Shown one piece after another: positions 43,126 through 54,239 of a stretch of DNA of 64,000 nucleotides (positions within the stretch are counted from its first letter, which is position 1; every line of letters begins with the position of its first letter). The translations under genes were made by a program, and so were the position numbers. This DNA is from Berberis thunbergii. Lineage: Eukaryota > Streptophyta > Magnoliopsida > Ranunculales > Berberidaceae. The stretch covers positions 1-64,000 of the forward strand of contig QNQO01001160.1 in NCBI GenBank assembly GCA_003290165.1, written 5' to 3'. Below the pieces are notes generated by a model. It did no database searches. It had not been told where the DNA came from and worked only from the letters and a program-made list of their open reading frames with translations.

Positions 43126-46100
43126 ATGAAAGGATTATCTACGTACCACTTGCCAAATGACACAGTGATGGTATGCAGGGAACCAGGTCAGACCAGTACC
43201 ATTTTTAACACTAAGGGATGGTTCTTGAAGGATAACCCTTTCAGCCACCCATCGCCTCTCCTCTTCATGCAACTGTCAATCATTTCTCTGCTCTCCAATG
43301 GCGTCCACTTCTGCCTCAGTTACCTTGGTCAATCTTCCATAGTTTCCCAGGCCCTAGTAAGCAAAAGCTTCTCTATAACTTAAGTCCTCATCACCCACCA
43401 CCACCCTCCTCTATCTAGGGGCATTGATGGATTAGTTTACAGTTGTGTTATTTATCATTACTGTTGTTATTGCTACTAGTATTTTAAGTGATAGAATATT
43501 TAATATAGTCCGGATAGTCTGGACTCTGGACCATGGTGTAGGGATCCTCAAATGCTTAATCTATACATCAGCTTTTGCCTGAAACACATAGTTTGGTCCT
43601 GAACCCCTCAACCTGAAGTGAATTCCTTGTGGAATAGGAATTTTACAGCCTATACCATGGGATTGAGGATCTCAATTGTTGGTCGCATAAAAGGGTTAGG
43701 ATCAAGGTACTAGAAAGGCAAAAAAATCTTACAATAGAAAATTGGTGTGGTCAAATACATATAACATATTGGGGATATAATCTAAACAAAATTTTGAGAT
43801 AGTCTGAACAAAAGTTCTAGACCGTCTGTTCTTATCATTATTTTCAGCCATATTAACATAATGGACTGTATTTTTATGGGAAATATCCATATTTCCACAT
43901 GAACCATCAAGATTCGCACTCTATACTAATATTTTAAATGTGATAACTAACAACTTCAAATCATCAAACGTTGCTAACACAATTACTGTTGTATGATACT
44001 AGGCTGGTATCATCCTTGGGCCTTCGTGTCTAGGGCGCATTGAAGCATTTGCTTCAACATTTTTCCCAGATGACAGCAAAACACATTGGAAACAATTGCA
44101 ACAGTGGGCATGATGTTCTTTTTCTTCGAAACAAGTGTGAAGACTGATATAAAACTGATAAGGCAATGTGGAGCCAAGGCCATAACAATAGGCATTTTAG
44201 TATTCATCGTTCCATTAATATTCGGAAACGTGTTGTCTTTTGTCATACAACAGCTGTGTAACCTGGATGAAAGTCTATCCCAATCTCTTAGCCTTATTGC
44301 CAGCGGACAGTCTGCTACAGCCTTCCCTGTTATAGTCTGCCTCCTTACCGAGCTCAGAATGATCAACACTGAACTTGGTCGTCTAGCGGTATCTGCAGGA
44401 ATTGTTGGAGATCTTATCGGGATTACAACGTTAACAGTTTCTTTGCCCATGCTGCAAGTGAAAAGTAAAATTCAAATGATACCAGTTATGTTGGGGTGGA
44501 TAACAACTTCTGCATTGGTGGCCTTCATTGTGTTGATTTTCCGACCAGCAATGTTATGGATAATCAAGAAGACACCAGAAGGGAAGAATGTGAAAGAGGA
44601 ATATATATTTGGAGTGTTTCTAGTGATAATGATAATTGGCTACATGAGTGAGGTCATAGGCACCCATTACATCTTCGGACCCATGGTTTTGGGATTATCT
44701 GTGCCAGATGGGCCCCCATTGGGATCAGCTTTAGTAAACAAGCTAGACGCTCTTATTGCCGGTATTCTCCTCCCAACCTACCTTGCTATCTGTGGATTAA
44801 AGATGGATATATTTGAAATAGGCTTCACAAGACTGTGGGTATTGGGATTTGTTATCATTCTCATTTTCATAGTGAAGACTCTATCCGCTATGTTGCCTTG
44901 CCTCTATTATGACATGCCAGTGCGAGATTCTTTGGCTCTCAGCTTGATAATGAACAGCAAAGGAATCGTCGAGATCGTGACTCTTAACATTTTTAGGGAG
45001 GGGAAGGTTCTCTCTCTCTCTCTAGATAAACTTAGCCTTCATACTCAGTGTCCTGATTTAATTCAAGCATTTTGTGTATACAGATTGTGGACAAGGCCTC
45101 TTTCACTGCTGGCACTATAACAATGATGCTGCTGCAAGCAGTTCAGGCACCATCAGTGAAAACTCTCTACGATCCTTCAAAAAGATACATATCCTCGGTG
45201 AGATGCAGTATACAACATTCCAAACAAGATGCTGACCTACGAATACTTTTGTGTGTTCATAAACAAGAAACTGTCCCCGCAGACATTGAACTCATTGAAT
45301 CTTCTAACGGTACAGAAACCAGCCCCATCTCTGTATATGTCCTACAACTAGTGGAACTCATTGGTCGTAATACCCCAATCCTCGTTTATCACGAACCTCA
45401 ACTTGGGCGCTCATCTAGTGAAACCAATACTGATCACATCATCAATGCTTTCCGGCAGTATGAGTCACAACACGAAAGGACCATCAAAGTATATCCCTAC
45501 ACAGCAATTGCACATCTATCAACCATGCATGACGATGTATGCAACCTAGCCATTGATAAGAGGGTGAACATTGTCATCCTCCCATTTCATAAGGAAATAG
45601 CTATTGACGGTGAGGTGGGATCAGAGAATCATAGCATCAAAAGTATGAATCGTCAAATCCTAGAGAGGGCACCTTGCTCAGTGGGGATCCTTGTCGACAG
45701 ATGCATACTGCGTGGGAACCTAACAACGCCACCTAGCCACTCAGCGTGCCGTATAGGTGTGATATTTTTGGGGGGAGCCGATGACGGGGAGGCACTAGCC
45801 TATGGAGCACGGATGGCTCAACATAACCACACAGTTGTCACAGTGATTCGTTTCCTTGCATATACATGTGATAACCCAAGGGAAAGAAAGTTGGCTAATG
45901 ACACCATGGAAGAGTTTAAACGCAGTAATGAAGACAACGATAATATTGAGTACAGAGAGGAAGTGGTGAAAGATGGGGAGGGATTTGCCACTGTACTCAC
46001 AAGCATGGGTTATGATTATGACCTTCTGATGGTGGGGAAGCGCCAAAGAAATGATTCACGGCTCTTAAGTGGCCTCAATGAGTGGTCCGAGTGCCCAGAG

Positions 46101-46286
46101 CTGGGAATTGTTGGAGACATGCTTGCTTCACCAGACTTAAAGGGGACGTGTTCAATACTGGTGCTGCAACAAGCTAAGCTAAGAACAGAAGTGAAGAGTT
46201 GCAACGGTAGAGATCTTATTCACGATGTAACATATGAAGAAGAGGCAGATGAAGCATGGACAAACTCAATGGAGAGATATGTGTAG
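43126..46286 (+). pseudogene. CHX antiporter gene with a one-base frameshift in exon 2
   Basis: Twin of the 812-aa gene. Exon 1 43126-43356 (77 codons), exon 2 44003-45006 and exon 3 45084-46286 (TAG). Exon 2 is 1,004 nt against 1,005 nt in the twin: in 'gacagcAAAAcacattgg' (about 44077-44080) the twin has five A. The frame therefore shifts about 26 codons into exon 2. Downstream the frame from 44086 is open to the exon end and exon 3 is fully open, with the same CHX motifs (Asp in 'GIVGDLIG', 'CGLKMDIF', 'MNSKGIVEIV', 'APCSVGILVDR', 'CPELGIVGDMLA'). Either this is a very recent pseudogene or the missing A is a homopolymer sequencing error. If the A were present, the product would be a normal 812-aa antiporter. 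Confidence 0.85.
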
Positions 46287-46768
46287 GTATAGGAGCAGAG
46301 TCAAAACTGCAAATTTCACGCGAAAATATCTTTCAATTCATTCATTTCTCTCTTTTCATTCTTCAAATTTTTGTGATCAATTCAAAGTTACACACTGTAG
46401 AGCCATCACTGTACATGTCTTAATAAGATGTAGAGAAAAAAAAAAAAGTACTTTTGCTTCAATGGGGTGCAACTATTTTTTTAAGGGTGGTGCGCAGGGT
46501 TTTTATTGAACCACAGAAAAGTAGGCAAGGTTTGAACTCTGGAGCTGTGATACCATCAACCACAAGTCGTGCCATCAGTAAATAAGAAAAACTTCCTTCA
46601 AGCATTTCATCAACAAAAAAAGTAGAGAAACAATGGGAATTTGGACAGGCACCTTAACAAAGCAAAGCAGTGAAGATCACAAAGACACGGCCAAGACCGA
46701 TTGTGAGCTGAAACAGAGATTATATAACCTACAAAGCAGGGAGATAATTAGCTTTGCAAAACAAATTG
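46287..46768. other. CHX 3' flank
   Basis: Second copy of 38031-38511, no gene seen. Confidence 0.4.
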
Positions 46769-47106
46769 TGATAAGACTACGGAACAATAATCGAAATAAA
46801 GAACAATAATCGAAATAAAAGAACAATACTCGAAATAACAGAAAAATAATTGAAATAACTATGATAGAAAACTAAAAGAAAACAACTAAAAAATCAACTA
46901 TTCTTTCAATCATCAACTTAATAACAATCAACAACCCTTACCTTATTTATAATTGTCCTAACTTATTTAGCAAGTTAATTGACCTAACCCTAATTGGCTA
47001 ATAATGCCCTAACTACTATTTTGGGCTCTTAATTAATTGGCCTTATTATTCATAATATTAATATAACCAATCTAATACCATAATATTGCTAATATTGATT
47101 ACATCA
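46769..47106 (-). mobile_element. Solo LTR of the Ty3 family, second copy
   Basis: 338 bp, the same length as 38512-38849, with flanks AATTG and CATTA. It was copied together with the rest of unit B and is not an independent insertion. Confidence 0.7.
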
Positions 47107-48117
47107 CATTAACTCAAAGTGTATCTAGTCACAATGCTCAGTTAGGCTCGGCTTATACTTCATTGCTTTCCTACATATTGAGGGAAAAACTCACTTTGGG
47201 AGATAGGACACACTCACCATTAAAAGGGTGTAATTCCTAATTTTTCAATTACGTATCAATATATGTTTAATTATTATAGGTAGGAACTAATATGCTGCAA
47301 CGAATATATCACGAGTAAAGAACAAAAGTGAACATACAAGGGCATATGTAATAAAGAATGGTATCTGTTTGTACCACGATGGAAATGAAAAGAACATACA
47401 ATTGTAAAACAAAATTAATAATAAAGTTCAAAACATTACAATATCTAGATCAAACAAATTTTGGTGGAAGTTCATAAATTCATGCAAACATCGGTTTCAT
47501 TCAAACTCTAAAAATTCAAAGGCAAGGGCTTTCAGATGAAATTGATTTTACGGTGATTTTACAAATTTACACAGTAAAAAGAAAAATGAGCAAATAGACA
47601 ACGTGATAAAAGTTATAATGATTCATTTATAATAAGAGAACTATGCGATTTGGGCCGTTATACCCTTGATATAGACCTGAGTATCTGATGTGTCACAATA
47701 AATTGTGATGATGTAATTTGCAACTCAAGAAGAGCTACATTACCTTCCAACACAAGTTTTCTCAATGTTGGCTCTATGGCTCTACTAACTATTTGTATCA
47801 ATCATGCACAAAATCGATCATTCCAAAATTTCTAACACCAATGAGTAAAAGAATTGAGATCGTCTATACCAAGGTGTACGGCATAAATTCCTACTTGATG
47901 TGGGATTTAACCATCATTCCCAACACAACTATGTAGATCCTGTGTTCAGAAATTCTTTACCAGCAACCGTGTTTCAAATTTAAAGCAAAATTTAAGAGAA
48001 CACGATTCACCATCCTACACCCAGTGCAGATAATCTGGACTTAGAAATAAAAGTATTAATGCGAAAACTTAGTAGTTTACATAAAAGGAGTTGATTAATG
48101 TTGTATTTGATGTTTAT
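47107..48117. other. Intergenic, no gene seen
   Basis: The remainder of duplication B to about 47690, then AT-rich unique sequence. A 72-codon frame at 47718-47936 does not resemble CHX exon 1 or any family I know. If the following CHX relic once had an exon 1, it is no longer recognisable here. Confidence 0.45.
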
Positions 48118-48476
48118 GTAGAGCAAGGTACAGTAATAGCAGGCCCATCAGGTCTTGGGCTCATCGCCAATTACGAAACATACATGTTTTCAGGGCACAG
48201 CTGGTTTCTTCTTGAAACCTTTCAAAACTAGGGGACCATGTACTATGTTTCCCTTGTTGGGCTGAAAGCCTGAAAGTGGAACTAAAAAGGATTAAAATGT
48301 TAGGAGAAAGATATGATGATTGGCACCTACACTACTTTCTACACATAGTACTCACGGTACCCACTTCATGTATCTTGATAGGTTTTTCAAACATGACTCG
48401 AAAAATTGCATCAATGCTTATCCCCATTTCCATGATGGAAAGTTTAAGTTTGTTTCATGTGACCGCTTCAGCACTA

Positions 48477-48986
48477 TGTCACAAGCCATCTAGCATAGCT
48501 TTCTCTAGATGCCTCCGGAAGGTTCTAGAGTGCTCTTGGACATTCTAAATTTGTTTTCTCTAGAGTGTTCTAGCATGGATGAATCTAGAACACCCTTGTA
48601 CAAACTTGTGTAGTATTTTCTAGAAGCATCCTTGTAATTTCTAGTTCCTTTGGAGGTGGGAACTTTCTAGAAGCATAGAGAATACTCCTTTGATGGAGGA
48701 TTGTGGAAGGTTCTAGGCTAGAAGCCTCTAGGACTTTAAGGGCCTATAAATAGGCCTTGGCATTCATTTGTACATATCATCAAACACTTGTACAACTCTC
48801 TCAAGCAATACAAAGCATTCTTTCAAAAAGCCTAAACACTTGTGCCTTAGCATTTTCCTCACTTAAGCTTTCGTAGCATCACTTAGCATTAGCCAAGCAT
48901 CGAAGTGCCTTGACTAGTTAGTCCGACGGGAGTGTGACGCTAGTGGGCAGCGTGTTAGCCAAGGGAAAAAAGGTCAGCACGTGACA
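48477..48986 (+). repeat. 5' LTR of the chromovirus
   Basis: 510 bp. Contains a TATA box (TATAAATA, 48745-48752, within the palindromic 'ggcctataaataggcc') and a CA-rich leader downstream, which mark the probable U3/R boundary. Rich in 'tctaga' motifs. Confidence 0.9.
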
Positions 48987-48988
48987 CG

Positions 48989-49000
48989 TGGTATCAGAGC
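48989..49000 (+). other. Primer-binding site, tRNA-Met type
   Basis: TGGTATCAGAGC, two bases after the 5' LTR, complementary to the 3' end of initiator tRNA-Met as used by many Ty1 and Ty3 plant elements. Confidence 0.9.
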
Positions 49001-49085
49001 AGCGACGATCGTAGGGGCGGTCTTGCTGAAGTTGCGTTGTGCTAGCTGCTGTGTGTACGAAGGTTAGGTGCGGAGCAATCTGATC

Positions 49086-50298
49086 ATGTCGGGAAACAAA
49101 GAGAGTGTTGTTGGAGGGTCCGTGGTCGAGGAGACTGGAAGAAAGACTAGTCGGACCAGCATGCTTGAGGATCATATGGCCAAGGTGGAGCTGACAGTGG
49201 GCGATCTCCAAGACAGCGTCGGGGAGATGGAACAGAAGGTTGAGTCCTTCAATGGGACGTTGGCTAGCGTCACTATGGATATCGAGCAACTCGATAGCCG
49301 CGTCCATGACCTTGAGCTTGGCACTGTGGAAACCAAGGACAAGACTCAACTTCTCGTCAACCAAGTTGCGGATGCCATGCGCAACGAGATGGGCCAGCTC
49401 AAGGACACACTGATGGGGCAGCTCCAAGCCATCCGGGAGCAGGTTGAGTCCTTGCAATCGGACGTCAACCTATGCAAGGCGGCGGTGGCAGGTAGTGCTA
49501 CTGTACGAGAGGGACCAAGGATGAAGGTGCCCGAGCCGCTAAGGTACCATGGGAAGAGCGATGCTAAGGAGCTCGACAACTTCCTATGGAGTGTTGAAAA
49601 ATATTTCAACGCAATGCGCTTGGACGACGATGAGTCCAAGATCACCACCGTCACCATGTACTTGGGTGATGATGCCATCCTTTGGTGGAGGAGGCGTGAG
49701 TCGGATATCAAGAAGGGTATTTGCTCGCTCAAGACTTGGGACGAGTTCAAGGCGGATTTTAAGCGGCAATTCTATCCGGAGAATGCGGAGGAAGTTGCTA
49801 TGAAGAGGCTGCATGGGCTGAAGCATACGGGGTCGATCAAAGAGTATGTCAAGCAGTTCACTTCTTTTATGCTTGAAGTCTCGGACATGCCGGAGAAGAC
49901 AACTCATCTACTTCATGGATGGACTACAACGATGGGCTGAGCAAGAGTTAAAGAGACGCAATGTTCAATCACTTGCGGAGGCCATCGCAGTTGCCGAATC
50001 CTTGTTCGAATACAAGGCTGATTCGAAAAGCCACAAGGGCGGCAGCAAGAGTGGCAACGGTAACAAGGGAAAAGGTGGGGGAGCAAAACCCACCGAAAGA
50101 AACAGCAGTAGCAGCGGCGGCAAGCAGTTCGAGAGGAAGGACAAAGCCAAGCAGTCCTTTTCGGATAACAAGGTGAAAAACCGCGACTGCTTCTTGTGCG
50201 GAGGGCCGCACTGGGCTAGGGAATGCCCACAGCGACAGAAGCTTAATGCGATGATCGCTGGCAAGAGTGGATCGTTCGTGGGAATCATCGGGGGATGA
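49086..50298 (+). pseudogene. Chromovirus gag, frameshifted
   Basis: First frame from ATG 49086 (MSGNKESVVGG...) to TGA 49940: a coiled-coil-rich N-terminus followed by capsid (readable 'AILWWRRRESDIKKG' and 'FKADFKRQFYP'). Near 49895-49910 small indels shift the frame. The second frame continues with 'RWAEQELKRRNVQSLAEAI', a Lys/Gly/Ser-rich basic stretch, and a zinc knuckle C-x2-C-x3-H-x4-C at 50188-50226 (CFLCGGPHWAREC), ending at TGA 50298. Gag packages the element RNA. Confidence 0.85.
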
Positions 50299-53200
50299 GG
50301 CGCAAATGGGGACTTTGCGCTTGCTAAGCAGCGTCAAGGCTACGGTGGAGCAAAGCAACGTGGCTAAGGTAAGTATGCTGCCCCGTTCGAAGAAATCTGC
50401 TCTTATGTTTGTGGAAGCCAAGGTAAATGGCAAGGCTTCAAAGGCACTCGTCGACACGGGTGCAACGCACAACTTTGTTGCTTTAAATGAGGCAAATAGG
50501 CTGGGCGTGCAGTATACCAAGGAGCCAGGCACCTTGAAGACCATCAACACGGCACCGGTGCCTATCCATGGTATAGCACGAGGCGTCTCCCTTCATTTGG
50601 GCGAATGGAAGGGGATGGTGGACCTGACTGTCGTCACGATGGACGACTTCTCATTGGTGCTGGGCATGGAGTTCATGGATACGGTGAAGCCATGGACATT
50701 AGAAAGGGACGGGTCGATGACTATTGCAAAGGATCGAGAAGCATGCTCTGTCCCTGTCACTCGGGAGATCGTGGAGGCCAAGATGTTGTCAGCCATTCAA
50801 GTGAAGAAAGGCGTGCAAAAGGGGCAAGCAACATTTGTGGCCACATTGATCGAAGATGGGCCTCAACCCAGCGAGGTTCCGAAGGAGGTAGCTGCGGTTT
50901 TGAAAGAGTACAAAGATGTCATGCCCCCAGAGCTACCCAAGAGACTTCCTCCAAGAAGGGAAGTCGATCATATGATCGAGCTGGAGCCAGGGGCTAGGCC
51001 TCCAGCCATGGCGCCTTATCGGATGGCACCGCCAGAGTTGGAAGAGCTACGCAAGCAACTGAAGGAGCTGCTGGACGCGGGGTTCATTCGGCCATCCAAG
51101 GCTCCATTCGGTGCACCAGTATTGTTCCAACGCAAGCACGACGGGTCCTTGCGTATGTGCATCGATTACCGAGCACTTAACAAAGTAACCATTAAGAACA
51201 AGTATCCAATTCCTTTGGTTGCTGATCTTTTCGATAGGCTCGGTAAAGCCAGGTACTTTTCTAAACTAGATCTCTGATCGGGGTATTGGCAAGTGCGCAT
51301 AGCCAAAGGAGATGAGCCAAAGACGGACATGCGTCACTCGCTATGGGTCTTATGAATTCTTGGTGATGCCTTTTGGTCTCACCAATGCCCCGGCTACTTT
51401 CTGCACTTTAATGAACAGAATCTTTCAGCCTTTCTTGGATAAATTTGTAGTCGTCTATCTCGACGATATCGTCGTGTATAGCGACAACTTGGAAGAACAT
51501 GTGCATCACTTGCGACAGGTTTTCCAAGCATTGCGGGAGAGCGAGTTGTACGTGAAATTGGAGAAGTGCTCGTTCGCCCAAGACGAGGTGTCCTTCTTGG
51601 GGCACCACATCAAGGCTGGAAAGATCATGATGGAACGGGACAAAGTGCAGGCCATCAATGAATGGGAGCCACCCAAGAACGTTTCGGAGCTACGTTCTTT
51701 CCTTGGACTGGCCAATTATTATCGGAGATTCATTTTGAGCTACTCGGCGAGAGCAGCCCCACTGACCGACTTGCTGAAGAAGAAGGTGCAGTGGCATTGG
51801 AGTGATAAATGCCAAGAAGCGTTCAATGATTTGAAGAAGGCAGTCACCAAGGAACCTGTCTTGATCTTGCCCGATTATGCTAAGTCATTCGAACTTCACA
51901 CTGATGCATCAGACTTTGCCATCGGAGGGGTGCTTATGCAAGAGGGGCATCCCATAGCCTATGAGTCTCGCAAGCTCAATGATACCGAGAGACGGTATCC
52001 GGTGCATGACAAGGAGATGACAGCCATCATTCATTGCTTGCGGACTTGGAGGCACTATTTGCTTGGGAGTCGGTTTACCATCATGACCGACAATGTGGCT
52101 ACGAGTTATTTTCAAAATCAGAAGAAGATCAGCCCCAAGCAAGCTCGGTGGCAAGATTTCTTAGCAGAGTTTGATTATGTCATGGAGTACAAGCCGGGCA
52201 AAGTTAATGTTGTTGCTGATGCTCTCAGCCGAAAGGCCATGCTCGCTAGCGCAAGCAGCGCCGCTAGCAACCTTCTTGATCGGATCAAGGAGGGGACTTC
52301 TCAAGACCCCTTGGCCAAGGGACTCATGCAGATGGCCAAGGAGGGGAAGACTCGACGGTTTTGGGTAGAGAATGGGGTGCTCTACACCGTCGGTCGTCGC
52401 ATTTATGTGCCTAAGTGGGATAATCTTAGGCGAGACATCATGAAGGAGTGTCACGACTCAATGTGGGCTGGCCATCCGGGGATGCAGCGGACATTGGCAC
52501 TCTTGGAGGTAGACTACTATTGGCCTCATATGCGGGATGATATAGAGGCCTATGTGAAGACTTGTCTTGTGTGCCAACAAGACAAGATAGAGCAACGTGT
52601 AGGACTATTGCAACCTTTGCCGATTCCAGAAAGGCCATGGGAGAGTGTCTCAATGGATTTCATATCAGCCTTGCCCAAGTCTGATGGGTATGGCTCTATT
52701 ATGGTCGTGGTCGATCGCTTTTCCAAGTATGGGACTTTCATACCTACCCCACGCGATTGCACGGCCGAGCAAGCAGCCAAGTTGTTCTTTCAGCATGTGG
52801 TGAAGTATTGGGGCTTGCCTCGGAGTATCATAAGTGATCGGGACCCAAGGTTCACAGCAAAATTCTGGACGGAGTTATTCAAGCTCTTGGGTTCGGGTCT
52901 ACACTTCTCAACAAGCTTTCACCCGCAAAGCGATGGGCAAACAGAGAGGGTGAATGCCTTGTTGGAGCTATACTTGAGGCACTTTGTGAGTGCCAACCAG
53001 AAGGATTGGGTCAAGTTGATGGATGTGGCTCAATTCTCATTCAACTTGCAGCGGTCCGAATCGACGCAACAAAGTCCGTTCGAGATCGTCATGGGCCAGC
53101 AGCCCTTGACTCCACAAGCCGTTGCGTCGGGCTACACGGGTAGCAGCCCCGCTGTGTACAAGCTTGCACGAGGATGGCATGAGCAGCTTGATATAAAGGT

Positions 53201-53698
53201 ACTAAAAGGCGTCTAAGAAGATGAAGAAGTGGGCAGACAAGCATAGACGGCCTCTCGAGTTCCAAGTGGGCGAGATGGTCATGGTCAAGTTGCTGCCACA
53301 ACAGTTCAAGGTCTTCCGCTTGGTGCACAAGGGACTAGTGCGGAAGTACGAGGGGCCATTTCCCGTCCTACGGAAGGTTGGGAGAATTTCTTACAAGCTT
53401 GAGTTGCCGCCCAAACTCAAGATTCATCCGGTGTTCCATGTGAGCATGCTCAAGCCCTACCATGGTGATAAAGAAGATCCAACGAGGGGCGAGTCACATC
53501 GGGCACCAACCGCGGTCATGACTTCCTTTGATCGAAAGCATCGAGGCAAAGAGGCTCATCCGACGGAGGGGTGTGCCAAGCTATAATGAGTATCTCATTC
53601 GATGGAAGGGACTACCGAACAGTGAGGCCTCATGGGAAAAAGAAGGTGACCTATGGCAATTCCAGGGCAAGATCGCGGAGTTCGAGGCACAGTCTTGA
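50299..53698 (+). pseudogene. Chromovirus pol: protease, RT, RNase H, integrase, chromodomain; several breaks
   Basis: An aspartic protease motif [11 protein letters not shown] lies near 50440-50475. Reverse transcriptase begins about 50930. A TGA at 51275-51277 replaces the Arg codon after 'FSKLDL' (a CGA-to-TGA type change). An extra base near 51325 shifts the frame. The frame 51312-53216 then carries the RT active site '[12 protein letters not shown]', RNase H ('[14 protein letters not shown]'), the integrase zinc finger ([10 protein letters not shown]...C-x2-C) and core ('ISDRDPRFT', '[12 protein letters not shown]'). A frame break at about 53195-53220 precedes the integrase C-terminal 'KWADKHRRPLEFQVGE' and 'HPVFHVSMLKPY'. 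A further break near 53540-53580 precedes a chromodomain ('YLIRWKGLPNSEASWE') ending at TGA 53698. Confidence 0.88.
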
Positions 53699-53716
53699 CG
53701 GGGTCGTCAAGGACTT

Positions 53717-53729
53717 GGGTGGGGGAGAA
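53717..53729 (+). other. Polypurine tract of the chromovirus
   Basis: GGGTGGGGGAGAA immediately before the 3' LTR; primes plus-strand DNA synthesis in LTR elements. Confidence 0.8.
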
Positions 53730-54239
53730 TGTCACAAGCCATCTAGCATAGCTTTCTCTAGATGCCTCCGGAAGGTTCTAGAGTGCTCTTGGACATTCTA
53801 AATTTGCTTTCTCTAGAATGTTCTAGCATGGATGAATCTAGAACACCCTTTTACAAACTTGTGTAGTATTTTCTAGAAGCCTCCTTGTAATTTCTAGTTC
53901 CTTTGGAGGTGGAAACTTTCTAGAAGCATAGAGAATACTCCTTTGATGGAGGATTGTGGAAGGTTCTAGGCTAGAAGCCTCTAGGACTTTAAGGGCCTAT
54001 AAATAGGCCTTGGCATTCATTTGTACATATCATCAAACACTTGTACAACTCTCTCAAGCAATACAAAGCATTCTTTCAAAAAGCCTAAACACTTGTGCCT
54101 TAGCATTTTCCTCACTTAAGCTTTCGTAGCATCACTTAGCATTAGCCAAGCATCGAAGTGCCTTGACTAGTTAGTCCGACGGGAGTGTGACGCTAGTGGG
54201 CAGCGTGTTAGCCAAGGGAAAAAAGGTCAGCACGTGACA
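53730..54239 (+). repeat. 3' LTR of the chromovirus
   Basis: 510 bp, equal in length to the 5' LTR. By eye about five substitutions, all in the first 220 bp or so, and no indels. The low divergence indicates a recent insertion. Confidence 0.9.

Larger units (their letters stand above)
40391..47690 (+). repeat. Tandem duplication B, copy 2
   Basis: Second copy of the roughly 7.3-kb unit: decayed Ty3 element (40391-42054), CHX gene (43126-46286) and solo LTR (46769-47106), in the same order and orientation as 32104-39465. The coding parts of the two CHX copies are very alike; the retroelement parts have drifted more. Confidence 0.75.
48477..54239 (+). mobile_element. Ty3-type chromovirus LTR retrotransposon, complete in structure
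   Basis: 5,763 bp: 5' LTR 48477-48986, PBS 48989-49000, gag and pol with frame breaks, chromodomain, polypurine tract 53717-53729, and 3' LTR 53730-54239. The two LTRs are both 510 bp, begin TGTCAC and end GTGACA, and differ at about five positions. The flanks share ACTA (48473-48476 and 54240-54243), a 4-bp target-site duplication. The order protease, reverse transcriptase, RNase H, integrase, chromodomain places it in the chromovirus lineage of Ty3 elements. It cannot encode its own proteins intact (see the gag and pol entries). Confidence 0.93.

Noticed and set aside
49346..50550. Several long minus-strand frames over the chromovirus gag region
   Set aside because: Antisense shadows produced by GC-rich codon bias of gag and pol; no independent support.
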